This document shows positions 26,855-35,111 of a stretch of 64,000 bases of DNA, in pieces. A program made the translations under genes and the position numbers. Position 1 is the first letter of the stretch; every line of letters starts with the position of its first letter. The DNA is taken from positions 1-64,000 of the forward strand of contig SHUM01000010.1 in assembly GCA_009691245.1 (NCBI GenBank), given 5' to 3'. The stretch comes from Acidobacteriota bacterium. Lineage in GTDB: Bacteria > Acidobacteriota > Terriglobia > 2-12-FULL-54-10. The notes under the pieces were generated by a model. It did not search any database. It had not been told where the DNA came from and saw only the letters and a list, made by a program, of their open reading frames with translations.

Positions 26855-27496
26855 TTAACGGGCCGCGGAAGTTAAAGCCTGAAATTTCTTTTGCGCGGCA
26901 TCGAACTCTGGTGTAGTCCAATGCGCCAACTCCCAGCGATCACCCGTTTGGACGAGCATCGCATCGCCTGCGTATTCCTTGCCAGTCATTGGAGTTCCCG
27001 TGCCGAGGAACGCCAGCGCTGGATGTATCTCGATCCAGACATACCGGAATTCAATGCGTCTTGTTGGCGGCGTGTCCGTGATGGTGTCAATCCTGGTGAT
27101 CGAGCGCGTACCAGCTCCGAATCCGGCCACGATGCGGTGGCCCACGGTTGAGAAGTAGCGCTGCCCGTCACGAGTAATGCGCACTTCAAGCTGGCCGCCG
27201 TTGTGTGATCCTCTTACAACCCAGAAGCCAGCGTCATAGCCAGGAGTTAGCAGAGCCCGTATTTCTTCAGAAGATGACAAATTGGCGGGAAACTGGATCT
27301 CCAATGGCGGTTTGGCGAGTGGCGTAAACTTTTGCAGCAACTCGATCATCTCGGATCGCTGATTTGCCCTGACGGCCCACCACCCATATCCAAAAAGTAA
27401 GAGGATGGCACTTGCAGCAGCAAGCAGAACCAAAGGGCCTGGAGGCCAGCCAGCGGACAGGCCTTTGATTTTCGATTTCCAGTCAGCGCTATTCAT
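26855..27496 (-). CDS. Single-pass membrane protein of unknown function
   Basis: I do not recognise this 213-residue protein. It has a short basic N-terminus, one transmembrane helix (PLVLLAAASAILLLFGYGWW, about residues 21-40) and an extracytoplasmic domain of about 170 residues with alternating beta pattern (AGFWVVRGSHNGGQLEVRIT, RRIEFRYVWIEIHPALAF, WELAHWTTPEFDAA). There are no obvious catalytic motifs or cysteine pairs. It is tail-to-tail with the TPR gene (21 nt apart) and lies downstream of the gtrA gene on the same strand with about 47 nt between, so it could be the last gene of that operon. Confidence 0.6.
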   Translation of the reverse strand: MNSADWKSKIKGLSAGWPPGPLVLLAAASAILLLFGYGWWAVRANQRSEMIELLQKFTPLAKPPLEIQFPANLSSSEEIRALLTPGYDAGFWVVRGSHNGGQLEVRITRDGQRYFSTVGHRIVAGFGAGTRSITRIDTITDTPPTRRIEFRYVWIEIHPALAFLGTGTPMTGKEYAGDAMLVQTGDRWELAHWTTPEFDAAQKKFQALTSAAR

Positions 27497-27543
27497 CCCG
27501 GCCAGCGTAACACATCTAAATAGTTGGCGATTTGCCTCACGAC

Positions 27544-27998
27544 TCAGCTACCACTGGGGATGTGCCGAAATGAAAACCGGTCCGCCAACAGGTAATTGGC
27601 AGTCGAGCATAGGATGATAGAGAAGACATTCGCCAATAGCGGTTGCAGTTGCAGATGCTCAATCAGCAGCCACATCATCAGCAAATTTTCCGGGATGGAG
27701 ATAAGGCCCGCGCTAAGTTGGAACCGGCAGAATGCGCGGACCCAGCCGCTGTTTCCAGAAGGAGGGGGGCCACGTTGGTGAAATCCATCCGGACGGAACC
27801 CTGATCGGCAAAAGTCCAGCGCTGGTTGTTGAATGTCCAATGGAAATGCCAAGCGAAATTGTGCAAGATTGCGGCCTCCACCGCGATCGGGGTGGCGATC
27901 AGGTAATGAACTCGGAACACCTTCATCAATAGCCAGAGCGCCGCGGCCTGCACTCCAGCTCCAAGCGCACCCACCGTATTAAACTTGAGCCAGAGCAT
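27544..27998 (-). pseudogene. GtrA-like flippase family gene, frameshifted
   Basis: Two frames together make one GtrA-type four-helix membrane protein of about 150 residues. From ATG 27998 the first frame gives LKFNTVGALGAGVQAAALWL, LIATPIAVEAAILHNFAWH and WTFNNQRWTFADQG. The second half continues in a different frame: FCRFQLSAGLISIPENLLMM, LLANVFSIILCSTANYLLAD, ending RFSFRHIPSGS at 27544. The switch lies between about 27735 and 27830, near a run of six G (plus strand 27765-27770), and corresponds to one base missing here. GtrA proteins flip polyprenyl-linked sugars. The ATG overlaps the stop of the CDP-alcohol phosphotransferase gene (TGATG). It could be a true pseudogene or a sequencing or assembly error. 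Confidence 0.72.
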
Positions 27999-28699
27999 CA
28001 GGCTTGTTTGATCCTTTCTTCTCGATAGAGTCCTGCCGTATTGCGAATTACATTGATCAGCAGGACGGCGACCATGCAGATTGCTCCGATGCCGCCACCA
28101 ACATCGAAAAAGTTCTGGCGCGCTCCCAGAAAGACGATACTGGGTTTCCAGAAAACCACTGCATTGCCGACGGCGAGCAGGATGCGCAACTCCGTTGGGC
28201 TGAAGAGCCAAAACGATAGATTGAACTTTCCCCGCGTGTAAGCCGCCAGATACGAATCAATTGAAAGCAGCAGGAAGGCGATCAGCAACGCAAAGGCCAC
28301 TCGCTCCGACATCAACCCGGACCACGCCAGACCGCTCAGGACGAACAATGCTCCGAACGAATCGACGATGTGATCAACATAGAAGCCATAGCGCGGCCGC
28401 TGCTGCTGGCGGTAGCGGGCCAGGGTGCCGTCCAGGCTGTCGCCAAACCAATTCACCGCCAGCCAAACATTGGCCAGGAGTATAGCGGGAGGCCACCACG
28501 CGGCCAGCGCGTACGATGCTCCGGCCATGGCCAGTGCGAACAAGCCGAGGATGGTCAGATGATCCGGGCCTACGCAAGCGGGCATGCCCGCCGCCAGCCA
28601 GGCCAGTGCTTTGCTTTCAAGAGGAGCCAGCAAACTTTGTTGCTTCCTCTCGGCGTTTCGGAATTGCGCGGCGACTGCGGGAACTGAAATTGTGCTCAT
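27998..28699 (-). CDS. CDP-alcohol phosphatidyltransferase family protein
   Basis: The 233-residue integral membrane enzyme carries the complete catalytic signature DxxDGxxAR(x)9GxxxDxxxD: Asp87, Asp90-Gly91, Ala94-Arg95, Gly105, Asp109 and Asp113. It should transfer a phospho-alcohol group from a CDP-linked donor (for example CDP-diacylglycerol) to an acceptor alcohol. About six helices surround the site. The acceptor is unknown: the sequence does not look like housekeeping PgsA or PssA. The start overlaps the preceding gene by ATGA and has AGGAG upstream; its stop overlaps the gtrA start. The neighbours suggest a role in making an envelope lipid or glycolipid. Confidence 0.85.
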   Translation of the reverse strand: MSTISVPAVAAQFRNAERKQQSLLAPLESKALAWLAAGMPACVGPDHLTILGLFALAMAGASYALAAWWPPAILLANVWLAVNWFGDSLDGTLARYRQQQRPRYGFYVDHIVDSFGALFVLSGLAWSGLMSERVAFALLIAFLLLSIDSYLAAYTRGKFNLSFWLFSPTELRILLAVGNAVVFWKPSIVFLGARQNFFDVGGGIGAICMVAVLLINVIRNTAGLYREERIKQA

Positions 28700-29448
28700 G
28701 GTAGCTCTCCTTTTCTAGAAAGATGTATCCCATCTGCTTTTTTGACCCCGTCTGACTGCGGCGTAGTCTGCCACTGATAGTTGTTGTAGGAGATGTCCAG
28801 CGTGGCTGTTCCGAACAAGCGTAATTGGGCCTCGCTGTGATGGTGAATGGGAAACCAATATTTCCCAAATTTTCCAAACTCGTGGACAAAGTGGGTTTCA
28901 CGCACCCAGACGGAAGGCCGTTTCGCTGGCGATCCCTCGATTCGGCGCACCGCGAAATCGTTTCCGTCGATCCACACGCTCCCTCTAAAGAGATAGGGGT
29001 GCGCCGTGCGGGGCAAGACGCGAAACAGATAGAGGTTCGTGGCCGATTCATACCTCTCGAATGAAAAGTCGTAATTGCGGCGACACAAGTCCACTTGCGC
29101 GCGAACCGCGCCACGGACGGTCTCGCTCTCCACCTCCATAAGCCGATTGAACAGCAGCCGGTCCATATAGCCCGGACCGCGGCGCTCGACAACATGAAAG
29201 GTGCGCGTCTCCGGGCTCCGGTAGTCTTCCTCCAGAACGCGCAGCGCGGGCTGCGCCAATACCGGGTTGCTGGCCTCGTAGCGCCGCAGAGCTTGGTAGG
29301 ACGCGATCTCCGCAATTTGGCTCTCGTACCGTTGCTCCATCCGGTCGAGGACCGTTTGCGGCGAGTGTGGCGGCACGTTCTCGCACCACCCCATCGCAGT
29401 GCTCAGCAGAAAAAATAGCATCAAGATTCCGAGCGTAATTTGTTGCAT
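28696..29448 (-). CDS. Secreted LolA/LolB-like lipid-binding protein (putative)
   Basis: The 250-residue product starts with a signal peptide (about residues 1-22, ending TAMGWCE; Cys22 is not in a clear lipobox). The rest is beta-rich with the repeated strand pattern seen in outer-membrane lipoprotein-sorting proteins: YEASNPVLAQPALRVLEEDY, RTFHVVERRGP, GSVWIDGNDFAVRRIEGSPA, YWFPIHHHSEAQLRLFG. The assignment rests on this fold-like pattern and is moderate. It lies 24 nt after the beta-barrel gene and overlaps the CDP-alcohol phosphotransferase gene by 4 nt. GGAGA is 6 nt before the ATG. It is a plausible periplasmic lipid carrier for the product of that enzyme. Confidence 0.6.
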   Translation of the reverse strand: MQQITLGILMLFFLLSTAMGWCENVPPHSPQTVLDRMEQRYESQIAEIASYQALRRYEASNPVLAQPALRVLEEDYRSPETRTFHVVERRGPGYMDRLLFNRLMEVESETVRGAVRAQVDLCRRNYDFSFERYESATNLYLFRVLPRTAHPYLFRGSVWIDGNDFAVRRIEGSPAKRPSVWVRETHFVHEFGKFGKYWFPIHHHSEAQLRLFGTATLDISYNNYQWQTTPQSDGVKKADGIHLSRKGELP

Positions 29449-29472
29449 ATGAGTCTCCTTTGTTTAACAACC

Positions 29473-29979
29473 CTAGCGCCAGGCGAAGCCCACCCGAAAT
29501 CCGGTGTAGTGGCGAGGGACGGAGTGATTGAGGTCCGCGTTGTGCCGGACCTCGAAACGCATGCCAATGCGTTCTTTGATCCAGTAATCCACGCCGCCGC
29601 CGACATTGAACCAGTCCTCGGAATCCTCCAGGTTGTGCGTGCCGGTGTACCCGGCGGTCACGAAGGGAATGAATTTTCCGGAACGGTAGGCATTGCGAAA
29701 GTGGAAATAAGGATTCACAGACCATTGCCCCACATATTTCGAGATGACGCCCACCTCGCTTCCGATACCAAGGCCATTGGTGAATTGGTATTCCCCGCCG
29801 CCCCCGACCTGCCAGACGGACTCATTCGATCTGCCATTGAAAACAACGGTGGGTCCGGCAAAGACATAGCCGAGACCATGACGAAAATTCCCTTCCTGGC
29901 CCTCCTGCGCGTGCGCTGTGCTCGCCAGGAATCCAAGAATTACTGCCAGTGCCATTGCGGTCCAATTTGTTCTTTTCAT
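29473..29979 (-). CDS. Small outer-membrane beta-barrel protein
   Basis: The 168-residue product has a signal peptide (TAMALAVILGFLASTAHA, cleaved near residue 24) and a series of amphipathic strands (LGYVFAGPTVVF, WQVGGGGEYQFTNGLGIGSE, KFIPFVTAGYTGTH, NVGGGVDYWI) ending in a C-terminal aromatic/basic strand (TGFRVGFAWR). This is the pattern of eight-stranded outer-membrane barrels of the OmpA/OmpX/OmpW size class. An AAAGGAG site precedes the ATG by 6 nt. It is the first gene of a compact minus-strand operon with the LolA-like, CDP-alcohol phosphotransferase and GtrA genes. Confidence 0.75.
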   Translation of the reverse strand: MKRTNWTAMALAVILGFLASTAHAQEGQEGNFRHGLGYVFAGPTVVFNGRSNESVWQVGGGGEYQFTNGLGIGSEVGVISKYVGQWSVNPYFHFRNAYRSGKFIPFVTAGYTGTHNLEDSEDWFNVGGGVDYWIKERIGMRFEVRHNADLNHSVPRHYTGFRVGFAWR

Positions 29980-30278
29980 ACGATGCTCCTTTGTGAGTGA
30001 TCGCCGGAATTACTTCCCGACACGAGCCATAATCGGCGAAGTCATGAAGGCCATCAATGCACTGAGCCTGAATTAAAAATGAGTTAGAGAATCGCCCACA
30101 AGGGACCTGCAATAGCATGAAAATAAATGGATAATTTGAAATGAAGCGGCAGGTGAACAACGGGTGAACCGCTGGTATACTGCGGCCAAACTGCCTGCGA
30201 CTGGCCCGGAATACGTTGGATTTTGCTGCCAATCAAATAGAATGGTTGCTTGCTTTGCAGCGGGACACGTTCTGATGA
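29980..30278. other. Divergent intergenic region upstream of the envelope operon and the winged-helix gene
   Basis: No gene is seen. The plus-strand extended -10 for the winged-helix gene is just to the right. A second TGGTATACT extended -10-like sequence lies at 30173-30181, without a good -35. I found no convincing promoter for the minus-strand operon. Confidence 0.5.
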
Positions 30279-30287
30279 TGTTATAAT
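30279..30287 (+). promoter_or_regulatory. Extended -10 promoter element upstream of the winged-helix regulator
   Basis: TGT-TATAAT (30279-30287) is a consensus extended -10. No recognisable -35 is at the right distance. It lies 37 nt upstream of the ATG at 30324. Confidence 0.45.
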
Positions 30288-30323
30288 CCAACCCCGCCAA
30301 CTCACTGAGAGAACAATAGCTAG

Positions 30324-31232
30324 ATGGCCTCAGAAGACCAGTTCCACCTGCTCCGATTTGACCAGTTTGAGATTGATCTGCGCACCCGCGAACTGCGCCA
30401 GCAGGGCCGTCTGATCAAGCTCCAGGATATGCCTGTACGCCTGCTGATCCTGCTCGCAACTCGCGCCGGCGAGTTGGTTACCCGCGAAGAAATCGAGCAG
30501 GAGATATGGGGCGACGACCATTTCGTTGACTTCGATCACGGCATCAACACCGCCATGCGCAAGATCCGCGAGGCGGGGGGAGAGAGTCCGGAGTCCCCAC
30601 GCTTTATTGAGACCCTGCCGCGCAAAGGCTACCGGTTCATCGCGATTGTCGAAAGAGGGATGGCTGAGCGAGCGGCCACCGAGCCGGTCATGCCGGCCAT
30701 TGTTGCGCTCACTCCCGCCGTCGCGGAACCAGCGGATGTAGTTCCGCGAGCCGAATCGCCAACGGTCGCAAACATTCAACCATTACCGCCCGTTGCTGAC
30801 GGCGATCCCGGATTTGCCCTGCCTGTGGGCCCCGCGCGCGGACTCTTCCTGCTGACGCAGGTCGGCTATTTGGTCATGTACTGCACCACGCTCTACAAGC
30901 TGGATGATGCGGGGCGGGTGCTGGACAACTTTCTGAACACGCCGTCCAGCACGGCATTGCCGGTGATCATTGCCGTGGCGGTGTGCGGCGTGGCAGTGCG
31001 GCTCTACCTGCTTACATCGGTTGGCTTGCGCCATCCCGATGCGGGAACAAAGTACCGCCAGATGTTCCCCATGCTGTTTCTGCTGGATGCCTTCTGGGCC
31101 GCATCGCCACTGTTGCTGGTCGAAAAAATCGGCATCGGGCTGGCGCTGGCCAGCGTGGCGGCGCTGGCCTATTTGCCATTCTCTCAACGCATCCTCATGC
31201 GTAGCATTTATCGGGATCGCTCCCACGGCTAA
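30324..31232 (+). CDS. CadC-type winged-helix regulator with C-terminal membrane domain
   Basis: Residues 8-108 form an OmpR/CadC-type winged helix-turn-helix (FDQFEIDLRTRELRQQGR, ELVTREEIEQEIWGDDHFVD, GINTAMRKIREA, FIETLPRKGYRFIA). A Pro/Ala-rich linker (about 115-165) leads to four hydrophobic helices (about 172-190, 210-230, 245-265, 268-288). There is no periplasmic ToxR-like domain and no receiver domain, so this looks like a membrane-embedded one-component regulator that senses something in or near the membrane. The next gene starts 6 nt after its stop and a lipid exporter follows, suggesting envelope regulation. The sensed signal is unknown. Confidence 0.82.
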   Translation: MASEDQFHLLRFDQFEIDLRTRELRQQGRLIKLQDMPVRLLILLATRAGELVTREEIEQEIWGDDHFVDFDHGINTAMRKIREAGGESPESPRFIETLPRKGYRFIAIVERGMAERAATEPVMPAIVALTPAVAEPADVVPRAESPTVANIQPLPPVADGDPGFALPVGPARGLFLLTQVGYLVMYCTTLYKLDDAGRVLDNFLNTPSSTALPVIIAVAVCGVAVRLYLLTSVGLRHPDAGTKYRQMFPMLFLLDAFWAASPLLLVEKIGIGLALASVAALAYLPFSQRILMRSIYRDRSHG

Positions 31233-31238
31233 GGATCA

Positions 31239-32114
31239 ATGGCTAAGATCACCAAGTCGGGCGGCGGATGGATGGTTCAACATTCCATCGTGTGCCTATT
31301 GCTGGCGCTCGGTTCGCATTCCGCACTTCCCTCAGCGAGCGCAGCCGAACTGCAATCGCACACCATTGCCGCGTGGGAGAAGTATGTTCGTCTGACGGAG
31401 CAACGCATTGAATCCGAGTTGCGCGGTGCGGCCGACGGCCCACGTTTTTTGGTGGTCGACTTCAATGGAGAGGAAAAAGCCACGGCCCTGCGCGACACGC
31501 TGCGGCGCGGCGAGATTCACATCCAGAAGATTCAGACGCGCGAGCGAACCCAAGAGATCGCAGTGGATGACGGCATGATCCATCACTGGATGGGCGCCAC
31601 CTTCGTTCCCGGTATCAAGCTCGAATCGCTGCTCAAGTGGGTGAAGGATTACGCCCAGCACGAAAAGTTCTTTCCTGAAATTGAGAGGTCCCGCCTACTC
31701 TCGAATGACGGCGATACCTACAAGGTTTACTTGCGGCTCAAGCGCAAGAAGATTATCACCGTGGTGTACAACACGGAGCACTCCGCCTCCTATTTTCCGC
31801 AAAGCGCCACGCGCGTGGTCAGCAAGAGTTTCACAACGCGTATCGCTCAGGTGGAGGATGCCGGGACCTCCCAGGAAAAAGAATTGCCCATCGGCCAGGA
31901 CGGCGGCTATCTATGGCGACTGAATAGTTATTGGAGATTCGAGGAGCGCGATGGCGGTGTTTACGTCGAGTGTGAGTCCATCAGTCTGAGTCGCGGCATC
32001 CCTTTCGGCGTGGGCTGGATGATCCGCGGACTGGTCGACTCACTGCCGCGCGAATCACTGCTGAACACGCTCACCCCGCTGCGCGACGGTGTGCGCCGCT
32101 CGCAAATCAGGTAA
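31239..32114 (+). CDS. Secreted START/SRPBCC-like domain protein
   Basis: The 291-residue product has a signal peptide (SIVCLLLALGSHSALPSASAA, cleavage near residue 36). The mature part has the profile of a START/polyketide-cyclase-like fold: an N-terminal helix (AAWEKYVRLTEQRIESEL), a central helix-strand unit (LLKWVKDYAQHEKFFPEIER, SRLLSNDGDTYKVYLRLKRK), paired strands (YWRFEERDGGVYVECESISL) and a C-terminal helix (ESLLNTLTPLRDGVR). It probably binds a hydrophobic ligand in the periplasm. It is placed between a membrane regulator and an MsbA-type exporter. The function is inferred from fold and context only. Confidence 0.65.
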   Translation: MAKITKSGGGWMVQHSIVCLLLALGSHSALPSASAAELQSHTIAAWEKYVRLTEQRIESELRGAADGPRFLVVDFNGEEKATALRDTLRRGEIHIQKIQTRERTQEIAVDDGMIHHWMGATFVPGIKLESLLKWVKDYAQHEKFFPEIERSRLLSNDGDTYKVYLRLKRKKIITVVYNTEHSASYFPQSATRVVSKSFTTRIAQVEDAGTSQEKELPIGQDGGYLWRLNSYWRFEERDGGVYVECESISLSRGIPFGVGWMIRGLVDSLPRESLLNTLTPLRDGVRRSQIR

Positions 32115-32115
32115 A

Positions 32116-34053
32116 ATGAATGGATCAGCCTTGCGAGAGGGCCGCGATAGTGCCCGGGATCGATCTGAAGTCAGTCAGCAAGCTAAGGGGTCGGACGCCA
32201 GAATGCCGGAGTTGATGCGACTGTTACGCTCGGTTCGCTCCTACCGCTGGCACCTTGCCGGCGGGCTGGTGATGATGCTGGGCGTGGGCCTGTTCGAGGC
32301 TGTCGCCGCGCTGCTGATTGGGCCTGTATTTGATCGCGTGCTCGCGCCCGATGCGGCGGACTCCACCGTCGCGCTGGTCAAAATTCCCTGGCTTGATTTC
32401 ACCATCTATCTTGATCAACTGCTTCCTTCATGGATTCACAACGTGTGGACCGTGGTCGCTGTCTTCATTTTGGGCGTGAGTATCGGCAAGGCCGTCTGCG
32501 AATACGCGGCCAACTACCTCATCAACCTGGTCGGCTACTCGGTCATCATGGACCTGCGCAATCAGCTCTATGAGAAAATTCTGGGCCAGTCGATCAGCTT
32601 CTATCATCGCTACTCCACCGGCATGTTGATGTCCACCGTGCTCAGCGACATTGAGCGCATCCAGCTCGCCGTCTCGCAGGTGCTCGCCGATTTTCTGCGC
32701 CAGACCTTCACGCTGCTCGCCCTGCTGATTGTAGTCATCCTGATTGATTGGCGGCTGGCCACCGTCTCGCTCACGCTGATTCCCTTCGTCATGATTCCCT
32801 CGATGCGCATCGGCCGCCGCATTCGTTCGTCCACGCGCAAGAGCCAGGACAATCTCGCCGGCTTGAGTCAGTTGCTGCAGGAGACCATCAGCGGTAATCG
32901 CATCGTGAAGGCGTTCCGCATGGAGCAGTGGGAGCTGGCACGCTTCAAGCAGGCCGCGCGGGAGTTGCTGCGCATCAATCTTCGTTACGCCGCCGCGCAG
33001 GCCGCGACCTCGCCGCTGATGGAGGTGCTGGGCGCCATCACCATCGTGTTTCTGCTGCTCTACGCGCGCAATCGCATCCTGATGAATGACCTTACGACGG
33101 GCATGTTCGTCAGCTTCATCTACGCGCTTTTCAAGATGTACGAGCCGGTCAAGCGCATCTCAGGAATCAACAACTCCTTCCAACAAGCTCTTGGTGCGAG
33201 CTCGAAAGTGTACGAACTGCTCGACGCGCCGGAGGAAGTAACCGAACAAACAAATGCAGTTGCGCTGCCGCCCTTTTCAAGGTCCATCGTCTACGACAAT
33301 GTTTCGTTTTCGTATCAGGATTCCCCGGCTGGGCCGACGGAGAACGAGGCCTTGCTGCGCAGCATTTCTCTTGAAGTTAAGGCGGGACAAGTGGTGGCCA
33401 TCGTCGGCGCCAGCGGCGCGGGGAAAAGCACGCTGGCGAATCTTCTTCCGAGATTCTTCGACGTTACCGGCGGCCGGCTGCTCATCGACGGCGTGGATGT
33501 TCGCAACGCCACGCTCGACTCGCTGCGCGGCCAGATCAGCATGGTTACGCAGGAAAACATCCTGTTCAACGACACCATCCAAAACAATATTTGTTACGGC
33601 CGCAAGGAAGTCTCCACTGACGAATTGGAGCAGGCGTCCGCAGCGGCGCTCGCGCTGGACTTCATTCGCCAGATGCCCGATGGTTTCAAAACCATCATAG
33701 CCGACCGTGGAGACCGGTTAAGCGGCGGTCAGCGGCAGCGCTTGGCCATCGCTCGTGCGCTGCTGAAGAACGCTCCGATATTGATTTTGGACGAGGCGAC
33801 CTCCGAGCTCGACACGGAATCCGAGCAACTCGTTCAGAAGGCGCTAGCGAATCTGATGCAGGGCCGCACCGTCATTGTCATTGCGCATCGCTTGTCCACA
33901 GTGCGCCGGGCGGATAAGATCGTAGTGTTAGAGGGTGGAGGCATCCGCGAGATGGGCACCCATGGCGAACTGATGGCGCTCGGTGGCTCCTACCGCCGGT
34001 TACATGACATGCAATTCCGCGACGCCAATGAAATCGCCCATCGCGTTACGTAG
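32116..34053 (+). CDS. MsbA-type ABC exporter (lipid A or lipid/drug exporter half-transporter)
   Basis: The 645-residue half-transporter has six transmembrane helices (about residues 40-350) fused to an ATPase domain. Motifs are Walker A GASGAGKST, Q-loop VTQENILF, signature LSGGQRQRLAIARAL, Walker B ILILDEATSELD and the switch His in IVIAHRLSTV. The overall length and helix pattern match MsbA and related lipid exporters; a drug or glycolipid substrate is possible. The start at 32116 lies 1 nt after the stop of the previous gene; 32203 is an alternative that would remove a hydrophilic N-terminal stretch of 29 residues. It is probably cotranscribed with the upstream START-like gene. Confidence 0.85.
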   Translation: MNGSALREGRDSARDRSEVSQQAKGSDARMPELMRLLRSVRSYRWHLAGGLVMMLGVGLFEAVAALLIGPVFDRVLAPDAADSTVALVKIPWLDFTIYLDQLLPSWIHNVWTVVAVFILGVSIGKAVCEYAANYLINLVGYSVIMDLRNQLYEKILGQSISFYHRYSTGMLMSTVLSDIERIQLAVSQVLADFLRQTFTLLALLIVVILIDWRLATVSLTLIPFVMIPSMRIGRRIRSSTRKSQDNLAGLSQLLQETISGNRIVKAFRMEQWELARFKQAARELLRINLRYAAAQAATSPLMEVLGAITIVFLLLYARNRILMNDLTTGMFVSFIYALFKMYEPVKRISGINNSFQQALGASSKVYELLDAPEEVTEQTNAVALPPFSRSIVYDNVSFSYQDSPAGPTENEALLRSISLEVKAGQVVAIVGASGAGKSTLANLLPRFFDVTGGRLLIDGVDVRNATLDSLRGQISMVTQENILFNDTIQNNICYGRKEVSTDELEQASAAALALDFIRQMPDGFKTIIADRGDRLSGGQRQRLAIARALLKNAPILILDEATSELDTESEQLVQKALANLMQGRTVIVIAHRLSTVRRADKIVVLEGGGIREMGTHGELMALGGSYRRLHDMQFRDANEIAHRVT

Positions 34054-34121
34054 ATTAACTAGGCAGATCAAAAGCACAATGGCACCATAATGCTTGAAGG
34101 ACAAATTTTTACAGGACAATA

Positions 34122-35111
34122 ATGATCAAGAATACTGAATCGCCGGCCGAACCCATTCAGGGAGAAAAGCCTGGGCAAAACAATGCGCCGTCGCAGCTTC
34201 GTTCCATGACCGGCTTCGGTTCGGCCACCACGCAGCACGAGGGACTCTCGCTCACCGCCATGCTGCGCAGCGTGAACCACCGGCATATGGACCTCCGCGT
34301 ACACTTGCCGGAATGGCTTCTGCCGCTCGAAAACAAAGTCCGCGGCATGGTGCAAGCCCGCAACGCCCGTGGCCATATGGATCTACGCGTTACCGCGGAA
34401 TCAACCGGCGGGACGGGTGTCTCCGTGGACGAAGAGCTGGTGGCCCGGTACATGGAAACATTTGAGAGGTTGGGGGCACTGTATCGCATCTCCCGGCAGA
34501 CCGATGCGGCCACACTGCTGCAGCTTCCCGGCGTGGTTACGCGCAAGGACGTTTCCGGCGGCGTGGAGTTGAACTCCGCCATTGAGGCCATTTTTCTCAG
34601 TACCGTCGAGCGTGCCGTGGAAAGTTGGGATCAGATGCGCGCTCAGGAAGGTACTGCGCTGGCCACCGACATGCGCGAGCGCCTCGCCACGTTGCGCGAG
34701 CTGGTTGTGCGGATGGAAAGCGACATGCCGGAGCTGCTGCGCCACGCGCAGACGCGCCTGATCGATCGCTTGAAGGCACTGCTTGCGCAGGCTGCCGAGA
34801 CCGCTGGCCCTGCTGCCATCGACCCCACGCGGCTCGCTCAGGAGGCCAGTCTGCTCGCCGACCGTACCGACGTTAGCGAGGAGGTCGTCCGGCTGAAAGC
34901 GCATGTTGAGCACTTTCAGGAGATACTCGCGTCCGCGCCTGACGCCGGTCGCAAGCTGGACTTTCTCCTGCAGGAGATGAACCGCGAGACCAATACGCTG
35001 CTCGCCAAGATTGCCAGCTTGGGCCAGGTCAGCCTCAATATGACGGGACATGGACTCGAAGCCAAGGCCGAGATCGAAAAAATACGCGAGCAGATTCAGA
35101 ACCTTCAATGA
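34122..35111 (+). CDS. yicC: YicC-family endoribonuclease
   Basis: The 329-residue protein has the YicC N-terminal domain starting at RSMTGFG (about residue 27) with LRSVNHRHMDLRVHLPE, and the C-terminal DUF1732 part with RLAQEASLLADRTDVSEEVVR, HVEHFQEIL and RKLDFLLQEMNRE. Members of this family cut RNA and have been linked to small-RNA turnover. The first 26 residues are an extension beyond the usual start; AGGA lies 5 nt before the ATG at 34122. The gene overlaps gmk by 4 nt (ATGA), a pairing common in bacteria. Confidence 0.9.
   Translation: MIKNTESPAEPIQGEKPGQNNAPSQLRSMTGFGSATTQHEGLSLTAMLRSVNHRHMDLRVHLPEWLLPLENKVRGMVQARNARGHMDLRVTAESTGGTGVSVDEELVARYMETFERLGALYRISRQTDAATLLQLPGVVTRKDVSGGVELNSAIEAIFLSTVERAVESWDQMRAQEGTALATDMRERLATLRELVVRMESDMPELLRHAQTRLIDRLKALLAQAAETAGPAAIDPTRLAQEASLLADRTDVSEEVVRLKAHVEHFQEILASAPDAGRKLDFLLQEMNRETNTLLAKIASLGQVSLNMTGHGLEAKAEIEKIREQIQNLQ

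Noticed and set aside
27760-27775. Programmed -1 frameshift in gtrA
   Set aside because: The site reads GCC CCC CTC in the first frame, which is not a good slippery heptamer; a lost base is simpler.
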